Source: Nitrosomonas sp.
GTDB lineage: Bacteria; Pseudomonadota; Gammaproteobacteria; Burkholderiales; Nitrosomonadaceae
NCBI GenBank assembly: GCA_021774075.1
Contig: JAJFJK010000221.1
Location: 1 to 51,095 of the forward strand
Length of the DNA stretch: 51,095 nucleotides
Direction: 5' to 3'
A model generated the notes under the pieces. It saw nothing but the letters and a program-made list of their open reading frames with translations. It was not told the origin of the DNA and ran no database searches. Positions 17,991 through 26,678 of the stretch are shown here, piece after piece (positions within the stretch are counted from its first letter, which is position 1; every line of letters starts with the position of its first letter). The translations under genes were made by a program, and so were the position numbers.

Positions 17991-19291
17991 AAGTTAAACG
18001 ATATATGGCACCATCATCACGCGAAGCAATGCGCCAAGTCAAACAAGAATTGGGTATTGATGCCGTTATTTTATCCAACAGACAAACAAAAGAAGGCGTT
18101 GAAATCATGGCGCTGGCTGATTCTGAGATGTCTAATTTGGTTGCGCCACCGCCTTCATGGCATACAGATTCAGACTCCCAAACCACCCCACTTTCTGCGC
18201 CATTAGCTGCAAAAGAAGCTTCGTCTTCCGATGCGCCATTGTTAATAAGTGCCTTAGCAAAACAACAAGCAGCGCCATCAACAACTAATGTGCAGAGCGA
18301 ACAGATTTCATTAGCCATGATGCAAGATCTTATCGGCGAAATTCAAACCATGAAACATACGCTGGAAGATCAATTGGCAACTGTAGCCTGGGGAAATTTA
18401 ACACAACGCAAGCCTGTAAAGATGAAAGTGCTTCGTAGCATGCTAAACGCGGGCTTTAGTCCACTGTTGTCACGCCGGTTGGTGGATAAATTATCCGCTG
18501 AATATAATTTTGAGCAAAGCTTAAAACAAGCCGTGTCAGTGCTGGCATTTAATATGCGCACAGTTGCCGGTGATGAAATGATTGAGAATGGTGGCATTTA
18601 TGCACTCACAGGGCCAACTGGTGTCGGCAAAACAACCACCACAGCAAAGCTTGCGGCACGTTGTGTTATGCGCCATGGCGCGGATAAAGTAGCCCTACTG
18701 ACAACGGACAGTTATCGTATTGGCGGCCATGAGCAACTTCGTATTTATGGAAAATTGTTGGGTATACCGGTACGCACTATAAAAGATAGCGATGATTTAC
18801 AACTCACACTATCTGAACTCAGCAATAAACATATGGTGTTAATTGACACAGTTGGCATGAGTCAACGTGATCAGATGGTTGCAGAACAAATTGCCATGCT
18901 GAGCAATTGCGGTTCGGAAGTAAAACGTTTGTTAGTACTCAGCGCAGCTTCAAATGGCAACACATTGGATGAAGTGATTTCAGCTTATAAAGAAAACTCT
19001 GTTCACGGTTGCATTATTACAAAAATGGATGAAGCTGCTAGTCTTGGTGTGGCGCTAGATGCCGTTATCCGACACAAATTAACACTCTATTACGTGGCAA
19101 ATGGGCAAAAGGTGCCTGAGGATATCCATGCAGCTAATCCACGCTATTTACTGCACCGCATCTTTAAATCAACACCTGGCGATTCTCCATTCACACTCCA
19201 GGATGCAGAGTTTGCGTTGCTTATGGCCAGCAATAACCATGCATCAACCCCTTCTAAAGCAAAGGCCTATGCCGGGAGCAAAGAATCATGA
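17987..19291 (+). CDS. flhF: Flagellar placement GTPase FlhF
   Basis: A signal-recognition-particle-type GTPase that directs the position of polar flagella. Of 434 residues, the N-terminal B domain (1-130) is variable and Ala/Ser-rich. The NG domain has the P-loop GPTGVGKT at 209-216, TTDSYRIGGHEQLRIYGKLLGIP, the G3 box DTVGMS and the G4-like TKMDEAASLG. It overlaps flhA upstream and fleN downstream by four bases each. Co-occurrence with FleN indicates a polar-type flagellar control module. Confidence 0.96.
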   Translation: MKVKRYMAPSSREAMRQVKQELGIDAVILSNRQTKEGVEIMALADSEMSNLVAPPPSWHTDSDSQTTPLSAPLAAKEASSSDAPLLISALAKQQAAPSTTNVQSEQISLAMMQDLIGEIQTMKHTLEDQLATVAWGNLTQRKPVKMKVLRSMLNAGFSPLLSRRLVDKLSAEYNFEQSLKQAVSVLAFNMRTVAGDEMIENGGIYALTGPTGVGKTTTTAKLAARCVMRHGADKVALLTTDSYRIGGHEQLRIYGKLLGIPVRTIKDSDDLQLTLSELSNKHMVLIDTVGMSQRDQMVAEQIAMLSNCGSEVKRLLVLSAASNGNTLDEVISAYKENSVHGCIITKMDEAASLGVALDAVIRHKLTLYYVANGQKVPEDIHAANPRYLLHRIFKSTPGDSPFTLQDAEFALLMASNNHASTPSKAKAYAGSKES

Positions 19292-20181
19292 CAAGAATGA
19301 TTCATGATCAGGCTGCCGGATTACGTAGTTTGGCCCCCTTTCAGATGAATGATTCGGTTCGTGTCATTACCGTTGCGAGTGGGAAAAAGGGTATTGGTAA
19401 GACTTGCGCAACAATTAATCTTGCCACAGCGTTAGCTAAGGACGGGAAGCGTGTGTTGCTCATTGATGAGAATCCATGTCAAAACAACATTTGTACAACG
19501 CTGGGTCTTAAAGCGCGTTTTGATTTGTTGCATGTCATCAATAAGGACAAAACGTTAGAACAAGTATTGGTGCGAGGCCCTGAAAATATATCAATCTTAT
19601 CAGCCATGCGCGGCATTCATGCTTTAACAAAACTTAATTCGATTGAACAAAATTGGTTAATAAAGTCCTTTACTCAATTAACAGAATCTGTTGATGTTGT
19701 TTTGGTCGATACGGCTATGGGTGAAAAAACACATGTTCTGCCATTGAGCCTAGCTTCCGAGCAAGTATTAATCGTGCTTTCTGGGTCAGCCAGTTCTCTG
19801 ACTGGCGCTTATGCACTGATGAAGATCATGAGTCAAGAATATGCAAAACAGCATTTCTTGATTCTTGTAAACCGGGTTGATTCCAAACCTGACGCACTGG
19901 CAATTTTTGATAATTTATCCAAAGTTGCAAACCAATATCTTTGCGTATCACTTGAGTATGTTGGTTATGTACCAAATGAAGAAAAGCTACGTTACGTAAC
20001 ACAATTACACAGACCTATCGTTGATGCGTATCCAGTTTCTCATGCAGCAATATGTTATAGGCAATTGGCAGAAAATATCCTGCATTCATCTTGTCCAGAT
20101 GATTATAGCGGTGGTATTGAACATTTTATGCAGCGGCTTATTCATACAAGCCACCTTAGTATGGCAAATTTTACGGCTTAA
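19288..20181 (+). CDS. fleN: Flagellar number regulator FleN/FlhG (MinD-like ATPase)
   Basis: A 297-residue ParA/MinD-type ATPase, normally the antagonist of FlhF that limits flagellar number. The deviant Walker A reads KKGIGKT (33-39), keeping the signature lysine but with Lys in place of the usual first Gly of KGGxGKT. The following switch region is LIDENPC rather than the DADLG typical of FleN. The rest fits the family: INLATALAKDGKRVLLID, VDVVLVDTAMG and LILVNRVDS. Membrane-targeting C-terminal helices are not obvious. It is coupled to flhF by an ATGA overlap and precedes fliA by six bases. Confidence 0.9.
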   Translation: MTRMIHDQAAGLRSLAPFQMNDSVRVITVASGKKGIGKTCATINLATALAKDGKRVLLIDENPCQNNICTTLGLKARFDLLHVINKDKTLEQVLVRGPENISILSAMRGIHALTKLNSIEQNWLIKSFTQLTESVDVVLVDTAMGEKTHVLPLSLASEQVLIVLSGSASSLTGAYALMKIMSQEYAKQHFLILVNRVDSKPDALAIFDNLSKVANQYLCVSLEYVGYVPNEEKLRYVTQLHRPIVDAYPVSHAAICYRQLAENILHSSCPDDYSGGIEHFMQRLIHTSHLSMANFTA

Positions 20182-20187
20182 TTAATT

Positions 20188-20898
20188 ATGTATACTGCGA
20201 CCGGAACTATTAATAAAGATGAATTCGTTACCGAATTTACACCATTGGTTAAACGCATTGCCTATCATATGATGGCAAGGCTGCCTGCCAGCGTTCAGGT
20301 AGATGATCTCATTCAGGTTGGCATGATTGGATTGCTTGATGCGATTAATCGTTATGAAGGCTCATATGGCAGACAGTTTGAAAGTTATGCCGCGCAACGT
20401 ATCCGTGGCTCTATCCTGGATGAATTGCGTGAAGCAGACTGGCTGCCCCGCAGCATTCGTAAAAAAATGAGGCAAATAGAAGCTGCTGTCAGAAAACTGG
20501 AACAAAGCCAAGGTGGCGCACCAAGTGAACAAGATCTTGCAGACGAATTGGAAATAACACTTGATGAGTATCATGGCACATTACAAAGTGCACGCGGTGC
20601 TCAATTAATTTATTTTGAAGATTTCCAGAAAGATGATGAAGAACCATTCCTGGATCGTTTGTTCTGTGATGACGAAAGTAACCCGCTAAATTTTCTACTC
20701 GATGAGAATTTACGCAACATGGTTGTCAATGCAATTGATAACTTACCACCACGTGAAAAAATGGTTATGGGTATGCATTATGAACAGGAAATGAATTTGC
20801 GTGAGATTGGTGAGGTTTTAGGCGTCAGTGAATCGCGTGTATGTCAGTTGCATACACAAGCCGTGGCACGCTTACGTAGTCGTCTAAGAAATACCTGA
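20188..20898 (+). CDS. fliA: Flagellar sigma-28 factor FliA
   Basis: The RNA polymerase sigma factor for late flagellar genes. The 236-residue protein has region 2 (YHMMARLPASVQVDDLIQVGMIGLLDAINRYE), including the conserved YAAQRIRGSILDELREADWLPRS, then region 3. Region 4 is a helix-turn-helix (LREIGEVLGVSESRVCQLHTQAVARLR). The order fleN-fliA-motC matches other polar-flagellum clusters. Its anti-sigma factor gene flgM lies 2.1 kb downstream on the opposite strand with a matching sigma-28-type promoter. Confidence 0.97.
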   Translation: MYTATGTINKDEFVTEFTPLVKRIAYHMMARLPASVQVDDLIQVGMIGLLDAINRYEGSYGRQFESYAAQRIRGSILDELREADWLPRSIRKKMRQIEAAVRKLEQSQGGAPSEQDLADELEITLDEYHGTLQSARGAQLIYFEDFQKDDEEPFLDRLFCDDESNPLNFLLDENLRNMVVNAIDNLPPREKMVMGMHYEQEMNLREIGEVLGVSESRVCQLHTQAVARLRSRLRNT

Positions 20899-20935
20899 AC
20901 ACCTTGTACAAACTTTCGCATGAAGAAAGGATCAT

Positions 20936-21697
20936 GTGGTGAATAAAAAACCAAAAATGGATTTGAATAGTGTCGTCGGTATTTCAATAGCTTTCGCAGC
21001 TATTATCGGCGGCCAGCTTCTGGAAGGCGGACACATCAGCTCTTTGATGCAAACTGCTGCATTTTTGATCGTAGTCGGCGGCACTGTTGGCGCTGTATTA
21101 CTGCAAAGTCCTGTCAGCGTATTCATCAACGGAATGAAAATGAGCCGGTGGGTTTTCTTCCCTCCCGTACAGTCATCACAACAATTAATCAGACAGATTA
21201 TCGGATGGTCCTATATTGCACGTAAAGAAGGCTTGTTAGCGCTGGAATCTCACGTGCAAGATGTTCCAGATCCCCTGTTAAAAAAAGGCCTGCAACTATT
21301 AGCTGATGGCAGTGAAGCAAACAAGTTACGAGAAGTATTAGAAATTGAAGCTTGTGCTTTAGTGTCACATCAACGTCAGTCTGCAAAAATATGGGAGGCC
21401 GCAGGTGGATATGCGCCGACTATTGGCATTTTAGGCGCGGTAATTGGCCTAATTCATGTTATGGAGAACTTGTCTGATCCTGAGCTGTTAGGTAACGGAA
21501 TTGCCGTTGCTTTTGTCGCTACAGTGTATGGCGTCGGATTGGCAAATTTAGTTTTTCTGCCCATTGCAAATAAACTAAAAAGTATTATTAATGACCATAT
21601 TGTAATGCAGGAAGTATTGGTTGACGGCTTTGTTGCCATTGCAAATGGTGAAAACCCACGCTTACTGGAAAACCGATTAAAGGGCTATTTTGTTTAG
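20936..21697 (+). CDS. motC: Flagellar motor stator protein MotC (MotA family)
   Basis: The larger stator subunit of a proton-driven flagellar motor. The 253-residue inner-membrane protein has four hydrophobic segments: ISIAFAAIIGGQLL, TAAFLIVVGGTVGAVLL, YAPTIGILGAVIGLIHVM and IAVAFVATVYGVGLANLVFL. A cytoplasmic loop contains the charged MotA region. The start is GTG at 20936 (or GTG at 20939), with GAAAGG immediately upstream. It pairs with motD, 43 bases downstream. The name MotC rather than MotA rests on context: next to fliA and paired with a MotD-like partner. Confidence 0.92.
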   Translation: MVNKKPKMDLNSVVGISIAFAAIIGGQLLEGGHISSLMQTAAFLIVVGGTVGAVLLQSPVSVFINGMKMSRWVFFPPVQSSQQLIRQIIGWSYIARKEGLLALESHVQDVPDPLLKKGLQLLADGSEANKLREVLEIEACALVSHQRQSAKIWEAAGGYAPTIGILGAVIGLIHVMENLSDPELLGNGIAVAFVATVYGVGLANLVFLPIANKLKSIINDHIVMQEVLVDGFVAIANGENPRLLENRLKGYFV

Positions 21698-21740
21698 CGT
21701 AAGTCTCTCACATATCTAACCCTTTCCAAACCAATATCCA

Positions 21741-22568
21741 ATGATTAGCAAAAGACGTCTACAGGTAGAAGAAACACCGGATAATCAGGATCGTTGGCTT
21801 GTTTCTTACGCTGACTTTATTACACTATTATTTGCCTTCTTTGTGGTTATGTACGCACTATCATCTGTCAATGACGGCAAGTATCGTGTTTTAAGCAATT
21901 CATTGGTAAGCGCTTTTAAAAGTACATCATCCAGCGCTATTTCATTCCAATCAGCAGAACTATCATCAATTGTTGAGCAACCGTCTCAGCATGTGGAAAG
22001 AACGGCTGCGCCACCAGCTTTAAATGAACAGCAAAACACACGTATTAAAAGACAAGAAAAAATGAAGGGTATGGCAAAAGACATCTTGCTGGCATTAGCA
22101 CCTTTGGTTCAGGATGGGAAAGTCAGGGTTACACAAAATGCGCTGGGTATTACTGTAGAAATTAATGCCAGCGTTCTGTTTTCGCCAGGCAAGGCACAGT
22201 TGGCTGAAAGTTCGAGTATATCGTTAAGCGCCGTTGCACAGGTTGTGAAGGATCATAACCATGAGATTCATGTAGAAGGACATACTGATAATATTCCCAT
22301 CCAAACACTCACTTTTCCGTCAAATTGGGAGTTATCGACAGCACGTGCAAGTAGTGTAATCAGGCTGTTTATTGAAAATGGTGTGGCTACACATAGAATG
22401 ACAGCTATTGGTTATGCCGATAACAAACCAGTGGAAACAAATACAACGATTGAGGGAAGAAAAAGGAACAGACGTGTTGCAGTTATGATTTTATCAAAAG
22501 AGCCGGAGAAAATAACAGAGATCCCAGTAAGCCTGGGATCATCTGATAATTTTGAAGTGATTGAGTAG
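21741..22568 (+). CDS. motD: Flagellar motor stator protein MotD (MotB family)
   Basis: The peptidoglycan-anchored stator subunit. Of 275 residues, the N-terminal helix LVSYADFITLLFAFFVVMYAL carries the proton-accepting Asp25. The C-terminal OmpA-like domain (about 140-255) has VEGHTDNIPI, NWELSTARASSVIRLF and RKRNRRVAVMI, which bind peptidoglycan. It pairs with MotC, and the stop codon faces that of flgN only five bases away. A Ser-rich plug/linker lies at 55-95. Confidence 0.94.
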   Translation: MISKRRLQVEETPDNQDRWLVSYADFITLLFAFFVVMYALSSVNDGKYRVLSNSLVSAFKSTSSSAISFQSAELSSIVEQPSQHVERTAAPPALNEQQNTRIKRQEKMKGMAKDILLALAPLVQDGKVRVTQNALGITVEINASVLFSPGKAQLAESSSISLSAVAQVVKDHNHEIHVEGHTDNIPIQTLTFPSNWELSTARASSVIRLFIENGVATHRMTAIGYADNKPVETNTTIEGRKRNRRVAVMILSKEPEKITEIPVSLGSSDNFEVIE

Positions 22569-22572
22569 AGGA

Positions 22573-23016
22573 CTAAATAAAAGCCTGACCTTTCGGTCCA
22601 TACATTGAAATGTTTCCAGCTGCACTTTGTAAAGCAGAAAAAGCACGCTGATTGTGTTGCAATTGAGCAGAAATGACTAAGCCATTAGTCTGGTTAATTT
22701 GTTTTGCATTTTTTGCCAGTTGTAATAACTCATTCCAAAGTGTTTGTGCATCAACGTGCTTTTCCAACCATTCATTCATACCAGCACTATCTGTAGAGAG
22801 TCCTTGCGAGAGCAAATATTGACTGCGTTGCTCACCAAGTTGCGTTAATTTTTCGACTAGACGAGTTTTGTCTGATGCAAGAAAATCAACATCATCAATT
22901 TTTCCTTGAACCAGAGCATCTTCTTCTTTTTTCAGAATTTCTATAAATATCTGGATAGTATTTTTTTCATCCAGTAAAGCAGCGGTAAATTCAGTTGCAT
23001 CCTGAATTTTATGCAT
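22573..23016 (-). CDS. flgN: Flagellar hook-filament chaperone FlgN
   Basis: A small helical export chaperone for hook-associated proteins FlgK and FlgL. The 147-residue, coiled-coil-like product begins with the helix EFTAALLDEKNTIQIFIEIL followed by EEDALVQGKIDDVDFLASDKTRLVEKL, the FlgN pattern. The C-terminal NQTNGLVISAQLQHNQRAFSAL and YGPKGQ also fit. It shares one base with the stop codon of flgM (TAATG), so the two are translated together. Confidence 0.9.
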   Translation of the reverse strand: MHKIQDATEFTAALLDEKNTIQIFIEILKKEEDALVQGKIDDVDFLASDKTRLVEKLTQLGEQRSQYLLSQGLSTDSAGMNEWLEKHVDAQTLWNELLQLAKNAKQINQTNGLVISAQLQHNQRAFSALQSAAGNISMYGPKGQAFI

Positions 23017-23324
23017 TAGGTTTCACCCTTTTTGGATTGAATCAATTCTCTAACTGTTTCAAGCAGTTTATCAGCAACAACTTCAGGGTTTACTTTAAAA
23101 GTACCTTCGCTTATTGCTTGTTTGATCTCATTAACACGCGCTGTATCGACGACGGCGCCACTAGATGTAGTGTTATCTGCAGACTGCATTTTTGCAGCAT
23201 TCTGACTGATATGTACACTTGTATCGCCATTTTCTTTACCCGTGCTAGGCGCTGCACCTGTTTGCCTTTTCCCATCATTGACAGAAACAGTTGTTACCGG
23301 GTTTATTGAGTTATCTATCTTCAA
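23016..23324 (-). CDS. flgM: Anti-sigma-28 factor FlgM
   Basis: A 102-residue inhibitor of FliA, secreted through the hook-basal body once the hook is complete. The N-terminus is disordered and polar. The C-terminal half (DTARVNEIKQAISEGTFKVNPEVVADKLLETV) is the FliA-binding FlgM core. The start is TTG at 23324 (protein MKIDN), supported by AAAGGA with seven-base spacing; no ATG fits. A sigma-28-like promoter lies upstream at 23359-23385, giving the expected feedback in which FliA drives its own inhibitor. Confidence 0.94.
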   Translation of the reverse strand: MKIDNSINPVTTVSVNDGKRQTGAAPSTGKENGDTSVHISQNAAKMQSADNTTSSGAVVDTARVNEIKQAISEGTFKVNPEVVADKLLETVRELIQSKKGET

Positions 23325-23358
23325 CTTTATTTCCTTTTAGTCAGTTACAATAAATGCG

Positions 23359-23385
23359 TCATCGTCATTCTAGTATAAAACTTTA
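23359..23385 (-). promoter_or_regulatory. Sigma-28 (FliA)-type promoter of flgM-flgN
   Basis: Read on the minus strand: TAAAGTTT, an 11-base spacer, then GACGATGA. The first box matches the sigma-28 consensus TAAAGTTT at all eight positions, the spacing is exact, and the second box matches GCCGATAA at six of eight. Transcription would begin about 25-30 bases before the TTG start of flgM. Confidence 0.75.
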
Positions 23386-23512
23386 GTAAAACTAGCAGCC
23401 GGACTGATGAGAGCCTTAATATTATGTAGGGAAAATGATTAGATATTGATATATTTATACCATGATTTGTATCATGAAGTTGTTTTTTTCATCGCCTGTT
23501 TAGGAAACATAA

Positions 23513-24262
23513 ATGCCTCTAACTTTTAAAGCCATCACACGTGCACTACGTGATCTTATTCAGTTTAAAATTATATGGATTATGATTTGGCCCATACTGG
23601 TGGCAAGCTCACTATGGCTAATAGTCGGCATGGTTTTTTGGGATATATTTTCAGTATGGATTTTTCAGGGTCTAGCTGCCATAGGTGTTGCTGACTGGCT
23701 TGCAAGAACAGACCCTGGATGGATTGCCACCAGCATTCAGGGTTTCATCCACCTACTCGTTTTTCTGCCACTTATCATGCTGACCACGCTAATTATCACG
23801 GCTTTTTTTGTCATGCCCGCACTGATAAATTTAGTGGCTAAAAAACATTTCCCCAATTTAAAATATGAATATGGCGGCACTGTTATTGGAAATATAGTGA
23901 ATACCTTCTTTGCAATAACTATTTATCTGATTATTTGGGCGATAGCGTTGCCATTATTGGCATTTGGCGTCGGATTGTTTATACCATTTATAGCAGCAGC
24001 CTTTTTGAACCAGCAGCTTTTTAGATACGATGCTTTATCAGAACATGCAAATAGTAAAGAAATAAAGAAATTACTTAGCTCGAGTAGATTACCGTCATGG
24101 AACTTAGGATTATTAACCGGTATGGTGCAATATGTCCCATTACTTAATATTGTTGCGCCCACGTTTGCAGCATTGGCCTTTATCCACTATGAACTTGCTC
24201 GACTCGACAAAATTCGTGCAGATAGCATTTTGATTGAGTCCACATCAAAAATTCAGCGATAA
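23513..24262 (+). CDS. EI24-domain (CysZ-like) inner-membrane protein
   Basis: A 249-residue multi-pass membrane protein of the EI24/CysZ superfamily. Hydrophobic segments include IIWIMIWPILVASSLWLIVG, LLVFLPLIMLTTLIITAFFV, TFFAITIYLIIWAIALPLLA and YVPLLNIVAPTFAALAFIHY. The conserved C-terminal pattern NQQLFRYDALSEHA followed by a membrane re-entry (VPLLNIVAPTFAALAFIHYELA) is typical of EI24 proteins. CysZ members transport sulfate; this one lacks a sulfur-gene context, so the substrate is open. AGGAAA precedes the ATG. It converges with the ABC exporter operon. Confidence 0.75.
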   Translation: MPLTFKAITRALRDLIQFKIIWIMIWPILVASSLWLIVGMVFWDIFSVWIFQGLAAIGVADWLARTDPGWIATSIQGFIHLLVFLPLIMLTTLIITAFFVMPALINLVAKKHFPNLKYEYGGTVIGNIVNTFFAITIYLIIWAIALPLLAFGVGLFIPFIAAAFLNQQLFRYDALSEHANSKEIKKLLSSSRLPSWNLGLLTGMVQYVPLLNIVAPTFAALAFIHYELARLDKIRADSILIESTSKIQR

Positions 24263-24279
24263 AAAACAAATCAAGCTGC

Positions 24280-25479
24280 TTATTCTGTGCGTAAGGCATC
24301 AACGGGATTAAGTTTTGCTGCACGCATGGCTGGTATAACCCCCGCAGCAAGACCAATTAACACAGACAATGCTAAAGCACCCAACACATAATCCCAGGGA
24401 ATATTCACCGGCAGATTGCTCACCAGCAATTTAAGTAGCCACGCAACGCCTGCACCAATCATTAAGCCAGCTAATCCACCCAGTGTAGACAGTGCAGTTG
24501 ACTCCATCAGGAATAAAATCCGTATACGCGTACGAGTTGCGCCTAATGCTGTTAGCAAGCCGATTTCAGCAACACGCTCAGCAACAGCAATATGCATTAA
24601 TGTCACCATACCAACCGCCCCGACCAGTAAAGAAATACCACCCAATGCGGCAACTGCAAATTTCAAAACATTCAGTACCGTTGACATTGTACTAAGCATT
24701 TGTTGCTGCGGTATAACCGTAAAATCTTCACGCCCATGGCGTGCCACAAGAACTCGTTTGATATCATCCACAACGGCTTCTACGGGTGCACCGGGCTGGT
24801 AGGCAATATTAATTTCCATAAGGCCTTCACGATTAAAAACCTCCAAAGCACGCATCGTCGGTATAAACACCGTATCATCAAGATCAAAATCCAGGATCTG
24901 GCCTTTTGATGCCATAACACCAATCACACGGAAGCGTGAGCCACCCACTTGCAAAATAGCGCCGAGTGGATTGTCACCACCAAATAATTCAGTATGGGCC
25001 TTTGAACCTAAAACAACATAGGCGCGTGGATTGCGTGGATCATCATCAGGTAAAAACTGACCAATGCCAACTTGCATATTGAATGCACGGGAAAAATCAG
25101 GGCCCTGACCATAAACCGTTACGCGTCTGCTGCGTCCTTGTGTACGTATTTCCGCATTGCCCATCACACTGGCGTTGGTATATTGTGTATAGCGACTATG
25201 TTTTAGTGCAATGGCATCTTCTATCGTCAAAAGCCGTGCGCTGCCGATTGCACCCAATGAACCACCGTGGGTACTAACTTTTCCGGGTGTAATGGTGACA
25301 ATATTGGTGCCAAACTGGGTGAACTCAGATAACACAAAACGTTGCACACCTTCACCAATGGATGTGAGCAAAATCACTGCAGCAATGCCAATAGCAATTC
25401 CTGAGGCAGACAAAATCGTGCGTAGACGATGTGCAGTCAGCGAACGAAAGACAAAATGAAAGGTATCGATTGTGTTCAT
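24280..25479 (-). CDS. MacB-type ABC transporter permease (second)
   Basis: A 399-residue permease of the MacB/FtsX fold: one N-terminal membrane helix (LSASGIAIGIAAVILLTSIG), a large periplasmic MacB_PCD domain (about 45-240), then three C-terminal helices (FtsX domain, 270-395). The conserved ends are MHIAVAERVAEIGLLTALGATRTRIRILFL and AKLNPVDALRTE. It overlaps the upstream permease by four bases (ATGA). Unlike MacB it has no fused ATPase; the separate ATPase is two genes upstream. Confidence 0.9.
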   Translation of the reverse strand: MNTIDTFHFVFRSLTAHRLRTILSASGIAIGIAAVILLTSIGEGVQRFVLSEFTQFGTNIVTITPGKVSTHGGSLGAIGSARLLTIEDAIALKHSRYTQYTNASVMGNAEIRTQGRSRRVTVYGQGPDFSRAFNMQVGIGQFLPDDDPRNPRAYVVLGSKAHTELFGGDNPLGAILQVGGSRFRVIGVMASKGQILDFDLDDTVFIPTMRALEVFNREGLMEINIAYQPGAPVEAVVDDIKRVLVARHGREDFTVIPQQQMLSTMSTVLNVLKFAVAALGGISLLVGAVGMVTLMHIAVAERVAEIGLLTALGATRTRIRILFLMESTALSTLGGLAGLMIGAGVAWLLKLLVSNLPVNIPWDYVLGALALSVLIGLAAGVIPAMRAAKLNPVDALRTE

Positions 25480-26678
25480 TTTTTACCCAGCGCCTTAACC
25501 GGGTCAAGTCGTGCTGCCCGGCTGGCAGGCAATAAACTGGCGAGTATGCCAGCAATCAAGGCCACAATGATACCCGCCAAACTGGCCCATACAGGCGCCC
25601 AGGCAGGCAATTGCGGATAAGCAAAGCGTAGCAATAAACTGCCAAATTGTCCCAATATAAAACCAATAACCGCACCTGCTAACGACAACCACAAAGCTTC
25701 AACAAAAAACAAACGGCGTATATCAGCCGCAGTGGCTCCGATTGCTTTTAAGAGCCCAATTTCAGCCGTTCTTTGATTCACGGCGACCAACATAACATTC
25801 ATAATCAACACACCGGCCACAATCAGACTAATTGCCGCAATACCCGCAACTGCCAGCGTCAATGCATGCAAAATACGATCAAATGTTGCCAGAATCGCAT
25901 CTTGCGTAATCACCGTAATATCATCTTCTCCATCGTGACTTTCTTTTAGCGTATCCAGAACAGCTTGCTTGGCGGATTGAATCTCGCTACGACTATTCAC
26001 CTCAACCAAAACACGAAACAAAGAAGTGGTATTAAATAAAGATTGTGCATAATCAATGGGAATAATGACGACTTCATCCGTATTGAAACCCATTGATTCA
26101 CCTTGAAGAACCAACACCCCGGATACCAGAAAACGATTTTCTCCGAGCCTGACACGTTGCCCGATTGCCTGACTGCGTGGAAAAAACTCACTTGCCAACT
26201 TCGCACCCAACACTATTTGCGCACTCTGTGCCGAACCCTGCGTGAGAAAACTGCCTTGCGCAAGCTGCATATGCCGAATCGGAATCAAATTAGCATTACT
26301 GCCCAGCACCGTTACTTCACGCAGACGATTGGCCGCAGACAGCTCAGCAACACCAACATTAAGCGGCGCATAGCGTCTCACCTGAGGTAATCGCCCGACT
26401 AACTGAGCGTCTTTTAAGGTTAAATCCCGTGGTGTTTGACCGAGCACAGCACCTGGAAACGAACCGGATGTTTCCGCACGCCCCGGCAGGACAACCAGCA
26501 AATTGGTGCCAATTGATGAAAACTGATTCACCACATAGCGTCGGGCACCATCACCCAAAGCGGTTAATACAATCACAGCAGCAACACCCAATGCCATTGC
26601 AAACACGATAAGTAATGAGCGTAATCGATAGCTCATGATGGCTTTAAACGAAAGTTGCAGCGTATCAGGCAGGGTCAT
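25476..26678 (-). CDS. MacB-type ABC transporter permease (first)
   Basis: A 400-residue paralogue of the following gene with the same architecture: an N-terminal helix (IVFAMALGVAAVIVLTALG), a periplasmic MacB_PCD domain, and a C-terminal FtsX domain with three helices (residues about 272-395). Landmarks are NQRTAEIGLLKAIGATAADIRRLFF and AARLDPVKALGKK. The two permeases probably form a heterodimer driven by the adjacent ATPase. It overlaps the ATPase gene by 14 bases and the next permease by four, so expression is tightly coupled. Confidence 0.9.
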   Translation of the reverse strand: MTLPDTLQLSFKAIMSYRLRSLLIVFAMALGVAAVIVLTALGDGARRYVVNQFSSIGTNLLVVLPGRAETSGSFPGAVLGQTPRDLTLKDAQLVGRLPQVRRYAPLNVGVAELSAANRLREVTVLGSNANLIPIRHMQLAQGSFLTQGSAQSAQIVLGAKLASEFFPRSQAIGQRVRLGENRFLVSGVLVLQGESMGFNTDEVVIIPIDYAQSLFNTTSLFRVLVEVNSRSEIQSAKQAVLDTLKESHDGEDDITVITQDAILATFDRILHALTLAVAGIAAISLIVAGVLIMNVMLVAVNQRTAEIGLLKAIGATAADIRRLFFVEALWLSLAGAVIGFILGQFGSLLLRFAYPQLPAWAPVWASLAGIIVALIAGILASLLPASRAARLDPVKALGKK

